NCBI RefSeq assembly: GCF_900101495.1
Contig: NZ_FMUS01000011.1
Coordinates: 1-64,000, forward strand
DNA length: 64,000 nucleotides
Direction of reading: 5' to 3'
From: Alkaliphilus peptidifermentans DSM 18978
GTDB taxonomy: Bacteria; Bacillota; Clostridia; Peptostreptococcales; Natronincolaceae
Position 1 is the stretch's first letter. Every line of letters begins with the position of its first letter. A program made the translations under genes and the position numbers. Positions 8,499 to 17,178 of the stretch are shown one piece after another. The notes under the pieces were generated by a model. It saw only the letters and a list, made by a program, of their open reading frames with translations, was not told the DNA's origin and did not search any database.

Positions 8499-8673
8499 TG
8501 CTTCACCTCCTTTGAGTTTTATTTCTACATGTAGATCATTTTATATACTTACCTTTCACTTAATATTTCGTAGCAAAACAAGTAAATCTATCAAAAATTT
8601 TAATATTTCTATTTCTGCTTAAAGCATGTAAATTAAACATAATCCTAACTGCAATATCTTTTTTTAAACTATC

Positions 8674-8705
8674 AAGCCCACTAATTTTTTAAAATTAGTG
8701 GGCTT
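8674..8705. terminator. Long perfect hairpin
   Basis: 15-bp stem AAGCCCACTAATTTT / AAAATTAGTGGGCTT with a 2-nt loop. It would terminate in either direction, although no long T-run follows. Confidence 0.5.
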
Positions 8706-8781
8706 ATTCATACTCTTAGTTTTATCTATGTACGCTTCTTTTCATTGTATTTCTATTTTATAGTAATTGTAACCTTTTCAC

Positions 8782-8931
8782 TTAAGTGTGAAGCTCTCCT
8801 TTATTATAGCCTAACTCATCTAGTTTATCTTTTTTCATTATATCCATTCTAAGGCCCTTCTCATTTTTACCCATAGACCTAGTATTGTGGCAATGCAGCC
8901 CAAGGATTTTTCCTCCAATCATATAAACCAT
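8782..8931 (-). other. Small open frame, possible gene relic
   Basis: ATG 8931 to TAA 8782, 49 aa (MVYMIGGKILGLHCHNTRSM ... MDIMKKDKLDELGYNKGELH). The composition looks coding rather than random, but no Shine-Dalgarno is obvious and I do not recognise the family. It may be the 3' end of a decayed enzyme gene. Confidence 0.25.
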
Positions 8932-9004
8932 CACTGTCTATTCATGTTATTTCTTTTTTCTCTAATATTATGAAGTATCTAAACTTCCTTCTTACTTCAC
9001 ACTA

Positions 9005-9331
9005 TTAGATTCGATTTTTTTGCCCCCATCTACATATGGTATCTAGTATAGGAATTAAGGATTTTCCCCGCTCTGATAACTGGTATTCTACCTTCGGTGG
9101 TATTTGCGGATATTCAATTCTAACAATCAAGTTGTCAGATTCCAGCTGTTTTAATGTTGAGCTTAATGTTTTGAAAGAAATATTCCCTATGCGCCTTTTT
9201 AATTCATTGAAACGTAAAACTTCATATTCAGCCAACCAATATAAAATAATCATTTTATATTTTCCATTAATAATACTTAATGTATATCCAAATGCTGTAT
9301 CTTTTAAGTCAACACCTGTTTTACTACCCAT
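9005..9331 (-). CDS. HxlR-family transcriptional regulator
   Basis: 108 aa from ATG 9331 (MGSKTGVDLKDTAFGYTLSI), preceded by GGAGAG at good spacing; a longer frame from 9385 lacks a ribosome site. Winged helix with G-K-Y-K-M-I-I-L-Y-W-L, R-F-N-E-L-K-R-R-I and PPKVEYQLSERGKSLIPILD, diagnostic of HxlR. These usually respond to quinone, aldehyde or diamide stress. Divergent from the flavin-reductase gene at 9448, 116 bp away, so it probably controls that and the nitroreductase. Confidence 0.85.
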   Translation of the reverse strand: MGSKTGVDLKDTAFGYTLSIINGKYKMIILYWLAEYEVLRFNELKRRIGNISFKTLSSTLKQLESDNLIVRIEYPQIPPKVEYQLSERGKSLIPILDTICRWGQKNRI

Positions 9332-9447
9332 AAACACACTCTCCTTTCGGTAAGTATCTGTAGTAAATGTGCGTACTTCACACACCCTACATATAATTAT
9401 ATACTAAAGTGGCAATGAAGTTAAAACATTTTACAAGGGGAATGATT

Positions 9448-9999
9448 ATGTCAAAAAATATTTTGGTTCTTACAGGTAGTCCAAGAAAGTATGGTAACAG
9501 CGATCTATTGGCAAATGCTTTTATTAAGGGCACACAATCTAAAGGACATAATGCAATTAAATTTGAAACTGCATTTAAGACAATACATGGGTGTAAAGCT
9601 TGTAATACCTGTTGGAGTACAGGTACCGCTTGTTCCTTTCATGATGGATTCACAGAACTAGAACCACTGTTGGAAAAAGCAGATGTCATAATATTTGCTT
9701 CTCCTTTATATTGGTTTGGAATGTCCGCACAAATCAAAGCGGTTATTGATAAGTTTTATTCATATGTAAGACCAACATGTAAAAATCAACTAAAAATAAA
9801 AGAAAGTATTTTACTTACATGTGGTGCAGAAAATGAAATAGAATGGTTCAATGGAATAATTGAAACCTATAGAGGTATAGTTAAATACATGAATTGGCAA
9901 GATAGAGGGGCTATAGTAGTTCCAGGTGTTTATGATATAAGTGATATTGAGAAAACTGATGCATTACAACGTGCTGAAAAGCTAGGAGCAAGCATTTAG
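9448..9999 (+). CDS. NADPH-dependent FMN reductase / flavodoxin-fold oxidoreductase
   Basis: 183 aa from ATG 9448 with AAGGGG upstream. Flavodoxin-like fold: phosphate loop TGSPRKYGNSDLLANAF (residues 8-24), then H-G-C-K-A-C-N-T-C-W (about 52-61), a Cys cluster seen in many flavodoxin-family and iron-sulfur flavoproteins, and FASPLYWFGMSAQIKAVIDK, which binds the flavin ring. Predicted to reduce quinones or free flavin using NAD(P)H. It lies 100 bp before a nitroreductase gene, same strand, and next to a divergent HxlR regulator, as in quinone-detoxification loci. Confidence 0.8.
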   Translation: MSKNILVLTGSPRKYGNSDLLANAFIKGTQSKGHNAIKFETAFKTIHGCKACNTCWSTGTACSFHDGFTELEPLLEKADVIIFASPLYWFGMSAQIKAVIDKFYSYVRPTCKNQLKIKESILLTCGAENEIEWFNGIIETYRGIVKYMNWQDRGAIVVPGVYDISDIEKTDALQRAEKLGASI

Positions 10000-10098
10000 C
10001 TACTCTACCTATAAATTTCAAATTCTTAAATCTATCTGATAAGGTACTAAGTATTTATACTTAAACTATAATAATGATTTTAAGGAGGATATTTCAAT

Positions 10099-10635
10099 AT
10101 GCTTGAACAAATAAGAACACGGAGAAGTATTAGAAAATATATAAATAGATCAATAGAAGAAGAAAAAATAACTCAACTAATAGAAAGTGCCAGACTTGCT
10201 CCTTCTGGTAGCAATTCGCAGCCTTGGCATTTCATTATAGTAAAATCAGAGTTAAATAGACAGAAACTAAGCTACGTATCTCATAATCAAAAATGGATGC
10301 TTTCTGCCCCAGTCTTTATTGTATGTGTCGCAGACATGCGCTCTAGAGTAAAGGGGGAGGATATATCAATTAATGAGAGTAGTCCCCATCCCGAGCTAAA
10401 GCAAATCATTAGAGATACCACTATTGCTATTGAGCATATGGTAATCGAAGCTGAAAATTTGGGCTTAGGAACCTGCTGGGTGGCATGGTTTACTCAAGAA
10501 GAAATACGCCCGATTCTAAATATTCCTTCTGATAAATATGTTGTTAGCATTATCACTGTTGGATATAGTAGCGAAATGCCAAAGGCTCGTCCCCGAAAAA
10601 AACTAGATGAAATCATACATAATGAAAGCTGGTAG
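10099..10635 (+). CDS. Nitroreductase-family flavoenzyme
   Basis: 178 aa. N-terminal R-T-R-R-S-I-R-K-Y-I-N-R and ARLAPSGSNSQPWHFIIVKS are the FMN-binding signature; NLGLGTCWVAWFTQEEIRPI and VVSIITVGYSSEMPKARPRK complete the fold. Family members reduce nitro groups, quinones or flavins with NAD(P)H as dimers. AAGGAGGAT precedes ATG 10099. It follows the FMN reductase in one transcription direction and a hairpin follows it. Confidence 0.85.
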   Translation: MLEQIRTRRSIRKYINRSIEEEKITQLIESARLAPSGSNSQPWHFIIVKSELNRQKLSYVSHNQKWMLSAPVFIVCVADMRSRVKGEDISINESSPHPELKQIIRDTTIAIEHMVIEAENLGLGTCWVAWFTQEEIRPILNIPSDKYVVSIITVGYSSEMPKARPRKKLDEIIHNESW

Positions 10636-10717
10636 TAATAATTTGTTAGTAAATATAAGAAGATATAATCTTACATTTTTCACAAGTTCAAATAGAAATC
10701 TATATACTTTTAAATGT

Positions 10718-10753
10718 AAAATAGGCTCTGAAAAATATTCCAGAACCTATTTT
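10718..10753 (+). terminator. Terminator after nitroreductase gene
   Basis: Imperfect hairpin AAAATAGGCTCTG / CAGAACCTATTTT, with T-rich 3' side TTTTAATG, 83 bp past the stop codon. Confidence 0.6.
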
Positions 10754-10964
10754 AATGCATCTGTCTAATTTTACACCAACCAAGGCCTAGTATGTCTAGC
10801 AACGTGCTTCTATCGTCAAGCTTTATTCCATTTTAGAGTTTACACAGAATTTGGGATATACCCTTAGCTTTTTCTACAAATAGGTTGGATACATCATTTG
10901 TTTTTCTAGTTATACCAGCAAATATTCTAAAGCATACCTTGCACGATCCAATCAACGATTATGA
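10754..10964. other. Intergenic remnant
   Basis: A short minus-strand frame (FRIFAGITRKTNDVSNLFVE...KAKGISQILCKL, about 10840-10938) looks like a gene 3' end but is too short to assign. Nothing else recognised. Confidence 0.25.
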
Positions 10965-11906
10965 TTATTGGATTGAACGAGCAATTTTCTGACATTCCTC
11001 TCTGCCTATATCAGCACAATCAATTAGCATATAATTAACTTTTTCTGTTGTCCAAACTACAGCGTTATCATACATGATACCAGGGTTGCCATTGATATCA
11101 ATCTTAATTGGTTTTTCCCCTGCACCTGCTTCCCCTGCTGTTTCTTCACAATTAAATCGTTGCGACATATAAATATACCCCTCTTCTCCCTTCTTTGTAA
11201 AGTAAAGACTTATAATTTTACGATTCTTTATGTCTTCTAATCGTTCCCCTTCCTTTTCAGGGTGTAGTTCTGCATAATCAAAAACATAACCTTCTGGCAA
11301 GTAGTTTGGCATCTTTACCTCAAAACAAGTATATTGGCTAAGTATACTAGTATCTGTGATTTTAAATGATTCTTCTTCATCCTCTGCAACTATTATAGAA
11401 TTCGCCTCTGCCCATTTCTTTTCGCGGGATGCAGTTAGAATACCATCCTTTGCTACATCCTCACTAACAAAGGCTATAACTTGCTCTCCCTCTGCTGTGT
11501 ATAATTCTCCAATAGTTTTCGGCATTATTTCAATAAGATTTCCATTGCTATCAAAAAGTTTTCCTTTATATTCGGCAGGCACAGGCTCTCCAGTCCTGAG
11601 ATCTAGATATTCAGCACCTATATTTCCTAATGAGATACGCTGTACAAAGCTTTGAACTAAATTTTGTGCAGAAGTAGTTTGTAATGCAAGTATTCCCACG
11701 ATAAACAAAGAAGCAATTGCCACTGCTGGCTTTTTAAATCTTCTGTACGCATGTATCTTTTTTTCTTCTTCACATTTCTCTAGATTAGCTCTAAATCTCT
11801 CTCGCATTCTTTCTACTCCTTCCCCTGTACTAAAGTCCATTTCTATAAGATCCTTTTCTATTTCTGATAGCTCTTCATAGCCCTGCTCTATACTCTTTTT
11901 AAACAT
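10965..11906 (-). CDS. Membrane anti-sigma factor with DUF4367-type domain
   Basis: 313 aa, ATG 11906 after GAAGGAGGATG, overlapping the sigma gene by 19 bp. Cytoplasmic N-terminus about 65 residues, one helix (PAVAIASLFIVGILALQTTS, about 66-85), then an extracytoplasmic domain whose end (CFEVKMPNYLPEGYVFDYAE, then an I-S-L-Y-F strand and VVWTTEKVNYMLID) matches the DUF4367 fold found C-terminal to anti-sigma proteins. Predicted to sequester the adjacent ECF factor. Confidence 0.75.
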   Translation of the reverse strand: MFKKSIEQGYEELSEIEKDLIEMDFSTGEGVERMRERFRANLEKCEEEKKIHAYRRFKKPAVAIASLFIVGILALQTTSAQNLVQSFVQRISLGNIGAEYLDLRTGEPVPAEYKGKLFDSNGNLIEIMPKTIGELYTAEGEQVIAFVSEDVAKDGILTASREKKWAEANSIIVAEDEEESFKITDTSILSQYTCFEVKMPNYLPEGYVFDYAELHPEKEGERLEDIKNRKIISLYFTKKGEEGYIYMSQRFNCEETAGEAGAGEKPIKIDINGNPGIMYDNAVVWTTEKVNYMLIDCADIGREECQKIARSIQ

Positions 11907-12418
11907 AACACATCCTCCTTCACTATTTCCTTTCGTAGCTTTTTTATTATACGATAGACAATACTCCCTACATTTGTTTCCGATATATTCATTAACTTTG
12001 CGATTTCTACATTCGCCAGTTGAGCCCCATATTTTAAAGCAATAATATTCTTTTCTCTTTGATTTAATTTGTTAACTAACTTAATCAGCTGATAGCTATT
12101 TTCTTCAATAACCGCCTCTTCTTCTGGTGTTTTTTGCGGTGAATTTAATCCTACTATACTTTCAAAATCAAAAGGAATCCATCCCCACTTCTTTTTTTCA
12201 CGCAAATAATCGTTTACACAGTTTTTGGCAATACCAAATAACCACCCTTCAAAATGTCCTTTATTCGGTTGATAAGTTTGATATCTACTGATGACCTTTT
12301 CAAATACCTGATTGGTTAAATCCTCAGCATCATAGGAATTGCTAATTCGATAATAAATATAGTTGTATACACGTCTATGATAATTTTCAAAGATCTCTAT
12401 AAACACTTCTTTTCCCAA
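11888..12418 (-). CDS. ECF-type RNA polymerase sigma factor
   Basis: 176 aa from TTG 12418 (L-G-K-E-V-F-I-E-I-F), chosen because GGGAGGTGATT is 7-8 bases upstream; the in-frame GTG at 12427 overlaps the ribosome site. Region 2: YNYIYYRISNSYDAEDLTNQ and FEGWLFGIAKNCVNDYLRE; region 4: LNQREKNIIALKYGAQLANV, IAKLMNISETNVGSIVYRI. Co-transcribed with the overlapping anti-sigma gene. Distinct from the sigma factor at 7932. Confidence 0.85.
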   Translation of the reverse strand: MGKEVFIEIFENYHRRVYNYIYYRISNSYDAEDLTNQVFEKVISRYQTYQPNKGHFEGWLFGIAKNCVNDYLREKKKWGWIPFDFESIVGLNSPQKTPEEEAVIEENSYQLIKLVNKLNQREKNIIALKYGAQLANVEIAKLMNISETNVGSIVYRIIKKLRKEIVKEDVLCLKRV

Positions 12419-12427
12419 CCGAATCAC

Positions 12428-12833
12428 CTCCCTTGTCTCTATAATCCTTGCTTCTACTTACTTCCTCTTGATTTTTTATTTCACTTAGCTAAGTCTTTCA
12501 TCTAGTAATACGAATATTATAGAAATCCATCACACTTTTTTTAATTTAAAACACCTACAATATTTTATAAAAATTGGAATAGCTTTTCTTTTAAGAAGAA
12601 AATATCGAAGAAAGTCATCAGTTCACAAAGACCAATGACTTTTTATTTAATCACTATTGACTACTAACTGAACTATCTTTTATCCTTATGATTCTATCAC
12701 CTGATATTTAGTCAGAAGCATATACTATTCCTACCGTCACTTCTCTGTTCTCTACATATGTATAGTAAGCAAGGTCCGTTCCCACTTGCCTACGATTAGC
12801 CAGCCGTATATTTTGAAAATACTAACCTTTGTA
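12428..12833. other. Intergenic region upstream of sigma gene
   Basis: No gene recognised. A hairpin AAAGTCAT (12611-12618) / ATGACTTT (12635-12642) followed by TTTTATTT would terminate plus-strand transcripts. Promoter elements for the sigma gene probably lie near 12430-12560 but are not distinct enough to place. Confidence 0.35.
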
Positions 12834-12887
12834 GAAAACCGCAGTTACAACGGTGCGGTTCACCGTATCGCTGTAACTGCGGTTTTT
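12834..12887 (-). repeat. Palindromic att-like repeat (copy C)
   Basis: Outer arms AAAACCGCAGTTACA / TGTAACTGCGGTTTT are perfectly complementary (15 bp), enclosing GCGGTTCACCG. The right half equals that of copies F and G. The left half is not the Y-H-K-stop type but a mirror of the right arm, so the whole forms one long hairpin ending in TTTTT. It lies 43 bp beyond the stop of the alpha/beta-hydrolase gene and would also terminate it. Confidence 0.8.
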
Positions 12888-12930
12888 CTATGAGTAGAGA
12901 AAAGTGAAACTGCTACCTCTCACATTTAGT

Positions 12931-13908
12931 TCAATTTCCAAAGTGGTTATTTAAAAACTGAAGGACTCGCTCTGAGTACTCTTTGTCATTTTGTGGGTTT
13001 AAAAGACTATCTCTTTCTACAATAAAATGATGGTATCCTTCTCTTACCCAACTTTCAGCATGTTCGGGAGCATTTTTCATAATTCTTTCAAAATTCGAAA
13101 ACGGCACTTCCGGATCTTCACTAGAATGCATAATCAGTACAGGTCTTTCCCCTGCATTTCTTATCTGAATCTTAGGACTTATATCGATTGATTCAAACCC
13201 ATATTTAAGTGTTGTATGAAGCTTCATAAAAGGTTTTTGCATATAAGCAAATGCTTTTGGCACCCTCATATTAATCATAGTATCACAAAATACATCCTCC
13301 CACGATGAAAAGGCTGACATACTTATTAATCCATCTATTTCGGGAATTTGTCCAAATGAATTTATTGCAGTAGCCCCTCCCATGGATGCCCCGTGAATTA
13401 CAATTGGTACATTTTTGTATTTATTATTTGACTTGATATACTCTACTACTGCTTTAGCATCTAAGTGTTCTTTGTACCCTAATCCGATTACATTTCCTTC
13501 GCTTTCACCGTGGGCTCTTAGTTCAAGTAATATAGATGCATACCCGTTTTCTTGCAACATCTTAGAATGACCAAAAAAAGCTGTAATAGAAGGATTATGA
13601 ATACCTGAAATAAGTATTACTACGGCTTTGGGTTCTGATACAAATACCTCATGAGCTATTATATTAAGACCATCAGCCGTTTTTAGTTTTAACTTTTCAG
13701 AGGTTATCTCAAAGTCTTCTGCTGTGTATACGTCTTCATACTCTACATGTATGTTAATAAATTTACTCATAGTAAATATCTGTACTGCTAAGAAAATTGT
13801 TAACATTATCCCAATAAGAATAGATAATATATTTATATACTTTTTAATTTTTTTATTCTTATGTTTCTCTACCATAGTTATGGAACTTATATTTACTTTA
13901 TTATCCAA
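12931..13908 (-). CDS. Membrane-anchored alpha/beta hydrolase
   Basis: 325 aa. One N-terminal membrane helix (INILSILIGIMLTIFLAVQI, about 25-45), then the alpha/beta-hydrolase fold: oxyanion strand ISGIHNPS, E-L-R-A-H-G-E-S-E-G, nucleophile elbow G-A-S-M-G-G (about residue 175), acid in HSSEDPEVPF and His in E-G-Y-H-H-F. Resembles the YqkD/serine-aminopeptidase S33 type of Bacillus and Clostridia. Substrate unknown. Terminal gene of the block between repeat copies D and C. Confidence 0.8.
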   Translation of the reverse strand: MDNKVNISSITMVEKHKNKKIKKYINILSILIGIMLTIFLAVQIFTMSKFINIHVEYEDVYTAEDFEITSEKLKLKTADGLNIIAHEVFVSEPKAVVILISGIHNPSITAFFGHSKMLQENGYASILLELRAHGESEGNVIGLGYKEHLDAKAVVEYIKSNNKYKNVPIVIHGASMGGATAINSFGQIPEIDGLISMSAFSSWEDVFCDTMINMRVPKAFAYMQKPFMKLHTTLKYGFESIDISPKIQIRNAGERPVLIMHSSEDPEVPFSNFERIMKNAPEHAESWVREGYHHFIVERDSLLNPQNDKEYSERVLQFLNNHFGN

Positions 13909-14216
13909 ATTGCTTTATCCTCCATTCTCCACTAATTTTTTTAAAAGTACAAACATATGCTAGCTAAAAATAATTTTTCCAATTTAAATCCTATTTTACA
14001 AATAATTACCATATGCTAAGATATCATTGGTGTAGCATATATCAAACAATCAAACAATTTAGATTACTCCATGTCCCTAGGTACTATACTGTGAAAATAC
14101 TCACTTTCAAAGAAAAAGAATACCTTATTTAAAGATATTCTTCTAATTTTAATTAAATCCTTTTTATGGCATTCATTAATCCTCTAGGAAATCTTTTCAA
14201 TCCCTTGTTGTTATAT
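13909..14216. other. Intergenic region with terminator only
   Basis: Apart from the hairpin at 14117-14141 and a small inverted repeat TATGCTA/TAGCATA near 14011-14038, nothing recognisable. Confidence 0.35.
14117..14141 (-). terminator. Terminator after ATP-grasp gene
   Basis: AGAATATCTT / AAGGTATTCT hairpin followed by TTTTTCTTT on the minus strand, 76 bp after the ATP-grasp stop codon. Confidence 0.6.
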
Positions 14217-15257
14217 CTATTTTGATTTAGATAAATAGTAAGCGTATTCTAATGGTCGTTTATAAATAAGTTCTTTGCACTCTAATTCTTCTATATTATC
14301 GTATATTGTTTTTTGAGGTTTACCATTCACCTCAATAATCCAGAGCTTTCCTGTAACATCTAATCCAAAATCCACTGCCATTTCTCCCAATTGCCCCCTC
14401 TTTGCTTCAATAATTCTAGCAGCTATTAAACTCACTTTATTCAACTCTTCAAAAACTTTATCCCTTTTCACAGGACATTTATACAACTGGTCAAACACCT
14501 TGACAGATGTATATACCTTTTGACACAAGCTAGTATTAAAGATATTATGATAGGCTATGCGACTGACAATAGTTGTAGTATCCCAATTCCCCACTATATT
14601 TTTTTGCACTAAAACTCGTATGTCAAAATACATACCGTCTATCTGGGCAAGATCAACCCCTTGTTGCACAATATATTTTCTACCCCAAGTATATTGAATT
14701 ATTTTATTAAAAAAATCATCATTTCCTGTAATAATTTCCCTTGGAAGGAGGGTATCCTTATACACTTCTTTTTGATCATCTTCCCCTAGTTTTATTAAAT
14801 AAACGCCTTTTCCTTTATGTCCAAGACTAGGCTTAAGATAAAACCTCTTGTACTTCTCCAACAGATTTATAATATTGTCCTTATTACATGGAAATGTTTC
14901 CGGTAGATAATCTTTAATTATAGAATTTGAAAGAATCTTATAGATCCACCACTTATTGAAATGATTAATTAAATTAAAACATTTGTTTTTACCAATATAT
15001 TTTTCAAGACGACGAATTGTCTTTCTCACATTTCGGTAACACCGATTATAGATTACATCCGGAAAAGGAAAAGATGCTTCAATCCATTTTCCATCTTCTA
15101 GATAGATTCCTTGTATCTCTTTTTTACTCCAGATAATATCTGCAGGAGCAAATGTGAAGAGTTTTAGATTTAAATCATTGATGTAGAAAAAGGTATTTGA
15201 TAATTCTCTCCTTCTTCTGTTTGATTGCATTATACCTATTAAAGGGGCATTATCCAC
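14217..15257 (-). CDS. YheC/YheD-family ATP-grasp protein
   Basis: 346 aa, GTG start 15257. Matches YheC/YheD (endospore coat-associated) family: N-terminal strand-rich part with FPDVIYNRCYRN, then ATP-grasp: RFYLKPSLGHKGKGVYLI (Lys plus Gly-rich loop), YIVQQGVDLAQIDGMYFDIR and the Mg-binding VDFGLDVTGKLWIIEVNGKP (D...E-x-N). In Bacillus spores YheC and YheD sit around the forespore; the reaction is unknown. It follows a small membrane-protein gene by 14 bp. Confidence 0.85.
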   Translation of the reverse strand: MDNAPLIGIMQSNRRRRELSNTFFYINDLNLKLFTFAPADIIWSKKEIQGIYLEDGKWIEASFPFPDVIYNRCYRNVRKTIRRLEKYIGKNKCFNLINHFNKWWIYKILSNSIIKDYLPETFPCNKDNIINLLEKYKRFYLKPSLGHKGKGVYLIKLGEDDQKEVYKDTLLPREIITGNDDFFNKIIQYTWGRKYIVQQGVDLAQIDGMYFDIRVLVQKNIVGNWDTTTIVSRIAYHNIFNTSLCQKVYTSVKVFDQLYKCPVKRDKVFEELNKVSLIAARIIEAKRGQLGEMAVDFGLDVTGKLWIIEVNGKPQKTIYDNIEELECKELIYKRPLEYAYYLSKSK

Positions 15258-15271
15258 CTAGTACCACTCCC

Positions 15272-15517
15272 TTAATTACTTATTATTAGTATCTTATGGG
15301 CAATAGCTGCACCTGTTACTATTGAAAGCATTCTAGCAACATAAATGAAACCATTTGGAATTATTCTTGTAGGTAAGTAATACAAAACGTAACAAAGAGT
15401 AATGTATATCATATTGATAAATAGAGTAGTGTAAATTGATAGGACAAAATTGAGGGTTTCCGGGAAGTTTACACACTTTATGAAAGATGTTAAATATAAT
15501 ATAAAAACTAAAATCAT
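15272..15517 (-). CDS. Small hydrophobic membrane protein, unknown
   Basis: 81 aa with about three hydrophobic segments (residues 1-20, 27-47, 58-78). ATG 15517 is preceded by GGGAGGTAAT at somewhat long spacing. It ends 14 bp before the YheC/D-like ATP-grasp gene, suggesting co-transcription. I do not recognise the family. A competing frame (15333-15539) in the same stretch has less coding character. Confidence 0.5.
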   Translation of the reverse strand: MILVFILYLTSFIKCVNFPETLNFVLSIYTTLFINMIYITLCYVLYYLPTRIIPNGFIYVARMLSIVTGAAIAHKILIISN

Positions 15518-15572
15518 CCCAAATAATATTACCTCCCATTGGTACTATTAGGGATGGAAGGGAGTTATAGTC

Positions 15573-16790
15573 ATGGGAATTCGGATGTTAAATGTTTTAG
15601 CTTGGGGATTTAACGGTTCTGGTCAACTGGGTGACGGGACCAACACCAATAGTAATGTTCCTGTCACCGTCAACGGATTAACTAATGTCGTCGCCATTGC
15701 AGGAGGAGGTGCTCATAGTCTCGCCCTTCTTTCTGATGGAACGGTCCACGCTTGGGGATTAAACAGTGCTGGTCAACTGGGTGACGGCACCAACACCAGT
15801 AGTAATGTTCCTGTCACCGTTAGCGGATTAACTAATGTCATCGCCATTGCTGCAGGAGGTGCTCATAGTCTCGCCCTTCTTTCTGATGGAACGGTCCACG
15901 CTTGGGGATTAAACAGTGCTGGTCAACTGGGTGACGGCACCAACACCAGTAGTAATGTTCCTGTCACCGTTAGCGGATTAACTAATGTCATCGCCATTGC
16001 TGCAGGAGGTGCTCATAGTCTCGCCCTTCTTTCTGATGGAACGGTCCGCGCTTGGGGAAATAACTTTTCTGGTCAACTGGGTGACGGCACCAACACCAAT
16101 AGTAATATTCCTGTCACCGTCAACGGATTAACTAATGTCATAGCCATTGCAGGAGAAGCTAATCATAGTCTCGCCCTTCTTTCTGATGGGACGGTCCGAG
16201 CTTGGGGACGTAACATTGAAGGTCAACTGGGTGACGGCACCAACACCAGTAGTAATGTTCCTGTTACCGTTAGCGGATTAACTAATGTCATCGCCATTGC
16301 AGGAGGAGTTAACCATAGTCTCGCCCTTCTTTCTGATGGAACGGTCCGCGCTTGGGGATTTAACGGTTCGGGTCAATTGGGTGACGGCACCAACATCAGT
16401 AGTAATGTTCCTGTCACCGTCAGCGGATTAACAAATGTCATCGCCATTGCAGGAGGAGGTAATCATAGTCTCGCCCTTCTTTCTGATGGAACGGTCCGCG
16501 CTTGGGGACGTAACATTGAAGGTCAACTGGGTGACGGCACCAACACCAATAGTAATATTCCTGTTACCGTTAGCGGATTAACTAATGTCATCGCTATTGC
16601 TGGAGGAGGTGCTTATAGCCTCGCCCTTCTTTCTGATGGAACGGTCCGTGCTTGGGGAAGTAACTTTTTGGGTCAACTGGGTGACGGGACCAACACCAGT
16701 AGTAATGTTCCTGTCACCGTCAGCGGATTAACTAATGCCATCGCCATTGCAGCAGGGGAGTCTCATAGTTTAGCGATTGAAATACAGTGA
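15573..16790 (+). CDS. RCC1/BLIP-II-type beta-propeller repeat protein
   Basis: 405 aa made almost wholly of eight ~50-residue RCC1-type units, each reading A-W-G-x-N-x-x-G-Q-L-G-D-G-T-N-T, then P-V-T-V-x-G-L-T-N-V-I-A-I-A-x-G and H-S-L-A-L-L-S-D-G-T-V. No signal peptide or membrane helix. RCC1 propellers mediate protein-protein contacts; in spore-formers similar proteins can be surface or coat associated. ATG 15573 follows GAAGGGAG. Base composition is clearly GC-richer than the flanks, with many GTC, ACC and GGC codons, suggesting transfer. Divergent from the ATP-grasp operon. Confidence 0.85.
   Translation: MGIRMLNVLAWGFNGSGQLGDGTNTNSNVPVTVNGLTNVVAIAGGGAHSLALLSDGTVHAWGLNSAGQLGDGTNTSSNVPVTVSGLTNVIAIAAGGAHSLALLSDGTVHAWGLNSAGQLGDGTNTSSNVPVTVSGLTNVIAIAAGGAHSLALLSDGTVRAWGNNFSGQLGDGTNTNSNIPVTVNGLTNVIAIAGEANHSLALLSDGTVRAWGRNIEGQLGDGTNTSSNVPVTVSGLTNVIAIAGGVNHSLALLSDGTVRAWGFNGSGQLGDGTNISSNVPVTVSGLTNVIAIAGGGNHSLALLSDGTVRAWGRNIEGQLGDGTNTNSNIPVTVSGLTNVIAIAGGGAYSLALLSDGTVRAWGSNFLGQLGDGTNTSSNVPVTVSGLTNAIAIAAGESHSLAIEIQ
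15601..16790 (+). repeat. Eight tandem 150-bp coding repeats
   Basis: Units begin at 15601, 15751, 15901, 16051, 16201, 16351, 16501 and 16651 (CTTGGGG at each), exactly 150 bp apart. Units 2 and 3 differ by one base over 150 (CAC/CGC at the end), pointing to very recent duplication or conversion. Confidence 0.9.
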
Positions 16791-16903
16791 TTGGAAAAAC
16801 AAGACCGTATGAGGGCTAATTTCTCAATTGAATCGAAGGAAGATAGGAAAGACTAGATGAAATAGATCAATCTGGTTTTATTACAATAATAGTTTATTAT
16901 TCT

Positions 16904-16943
16904 AACGGGAATCGAGAGTAAATTAACTTGATTTCCGTTTTTA
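16904..16943 (+). terminator. Terminator after RCC1-repeat gene
   Basis: AACGGGAATC (16904-16913) / GATTTCCGTT (16930-16939) with one G-T pair, followed by TTTTAT. Confidence 0.7.
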
Positions 16944-16983
16944 TAAGGGTGTTTTACAGATGGAGGTGAGTCTATAACTCACC

Positions 16984-17084
16984 AAAAACCTCAGTTATTT
17001 ATGATACGGTTCACCGTACCGGTGTACTGGCGGTTTTATATTGTCAAAACAAATGATCGTTAGATCGGTCCCCTCGACTCACAT
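16984..17084 (-). repeat. Palindromic att-like repeat with shared cassette end (copy D)
   Basis: Left half: minus strand GGTGAACCGTATCATAAATA (G-E-P-Y-H-K, stop TAA). Inner arms GATACGGT / ACCGTACC, right outer arm ACTGGCGGTTTT. The adjoining 17041-17084 (TTGTCAAAACAAATGATCGT, then GATCGGTCCCCTCGACTCAC) is nearly identical to the same position next to copy E, so two blocks share the same terminal ~75 bp. A separate GGTGAGT-CTATA-ACTCACC hairpin abuts at 16965-16983. Confidence 0.85.
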
Positions 17085-17178
17085 ACCAAAAATATTAAGT
17101 CTAATGCTTTTTTATCATCAAAAAATATTGAATTTTCAAGACTCATAGAGGTATTTCTATATGCGAAGTTTTAGTTAG

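Larger units (their letters stand above)
8499..9004. other. Intergenic region between sigma and HxlR genes
   Basis: No full gene. Contains a strong hairpin (8674-8705) and a 49-codon open frame (8782-8931); the remainder shows nothing recognisable. Confidence 0.4.
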
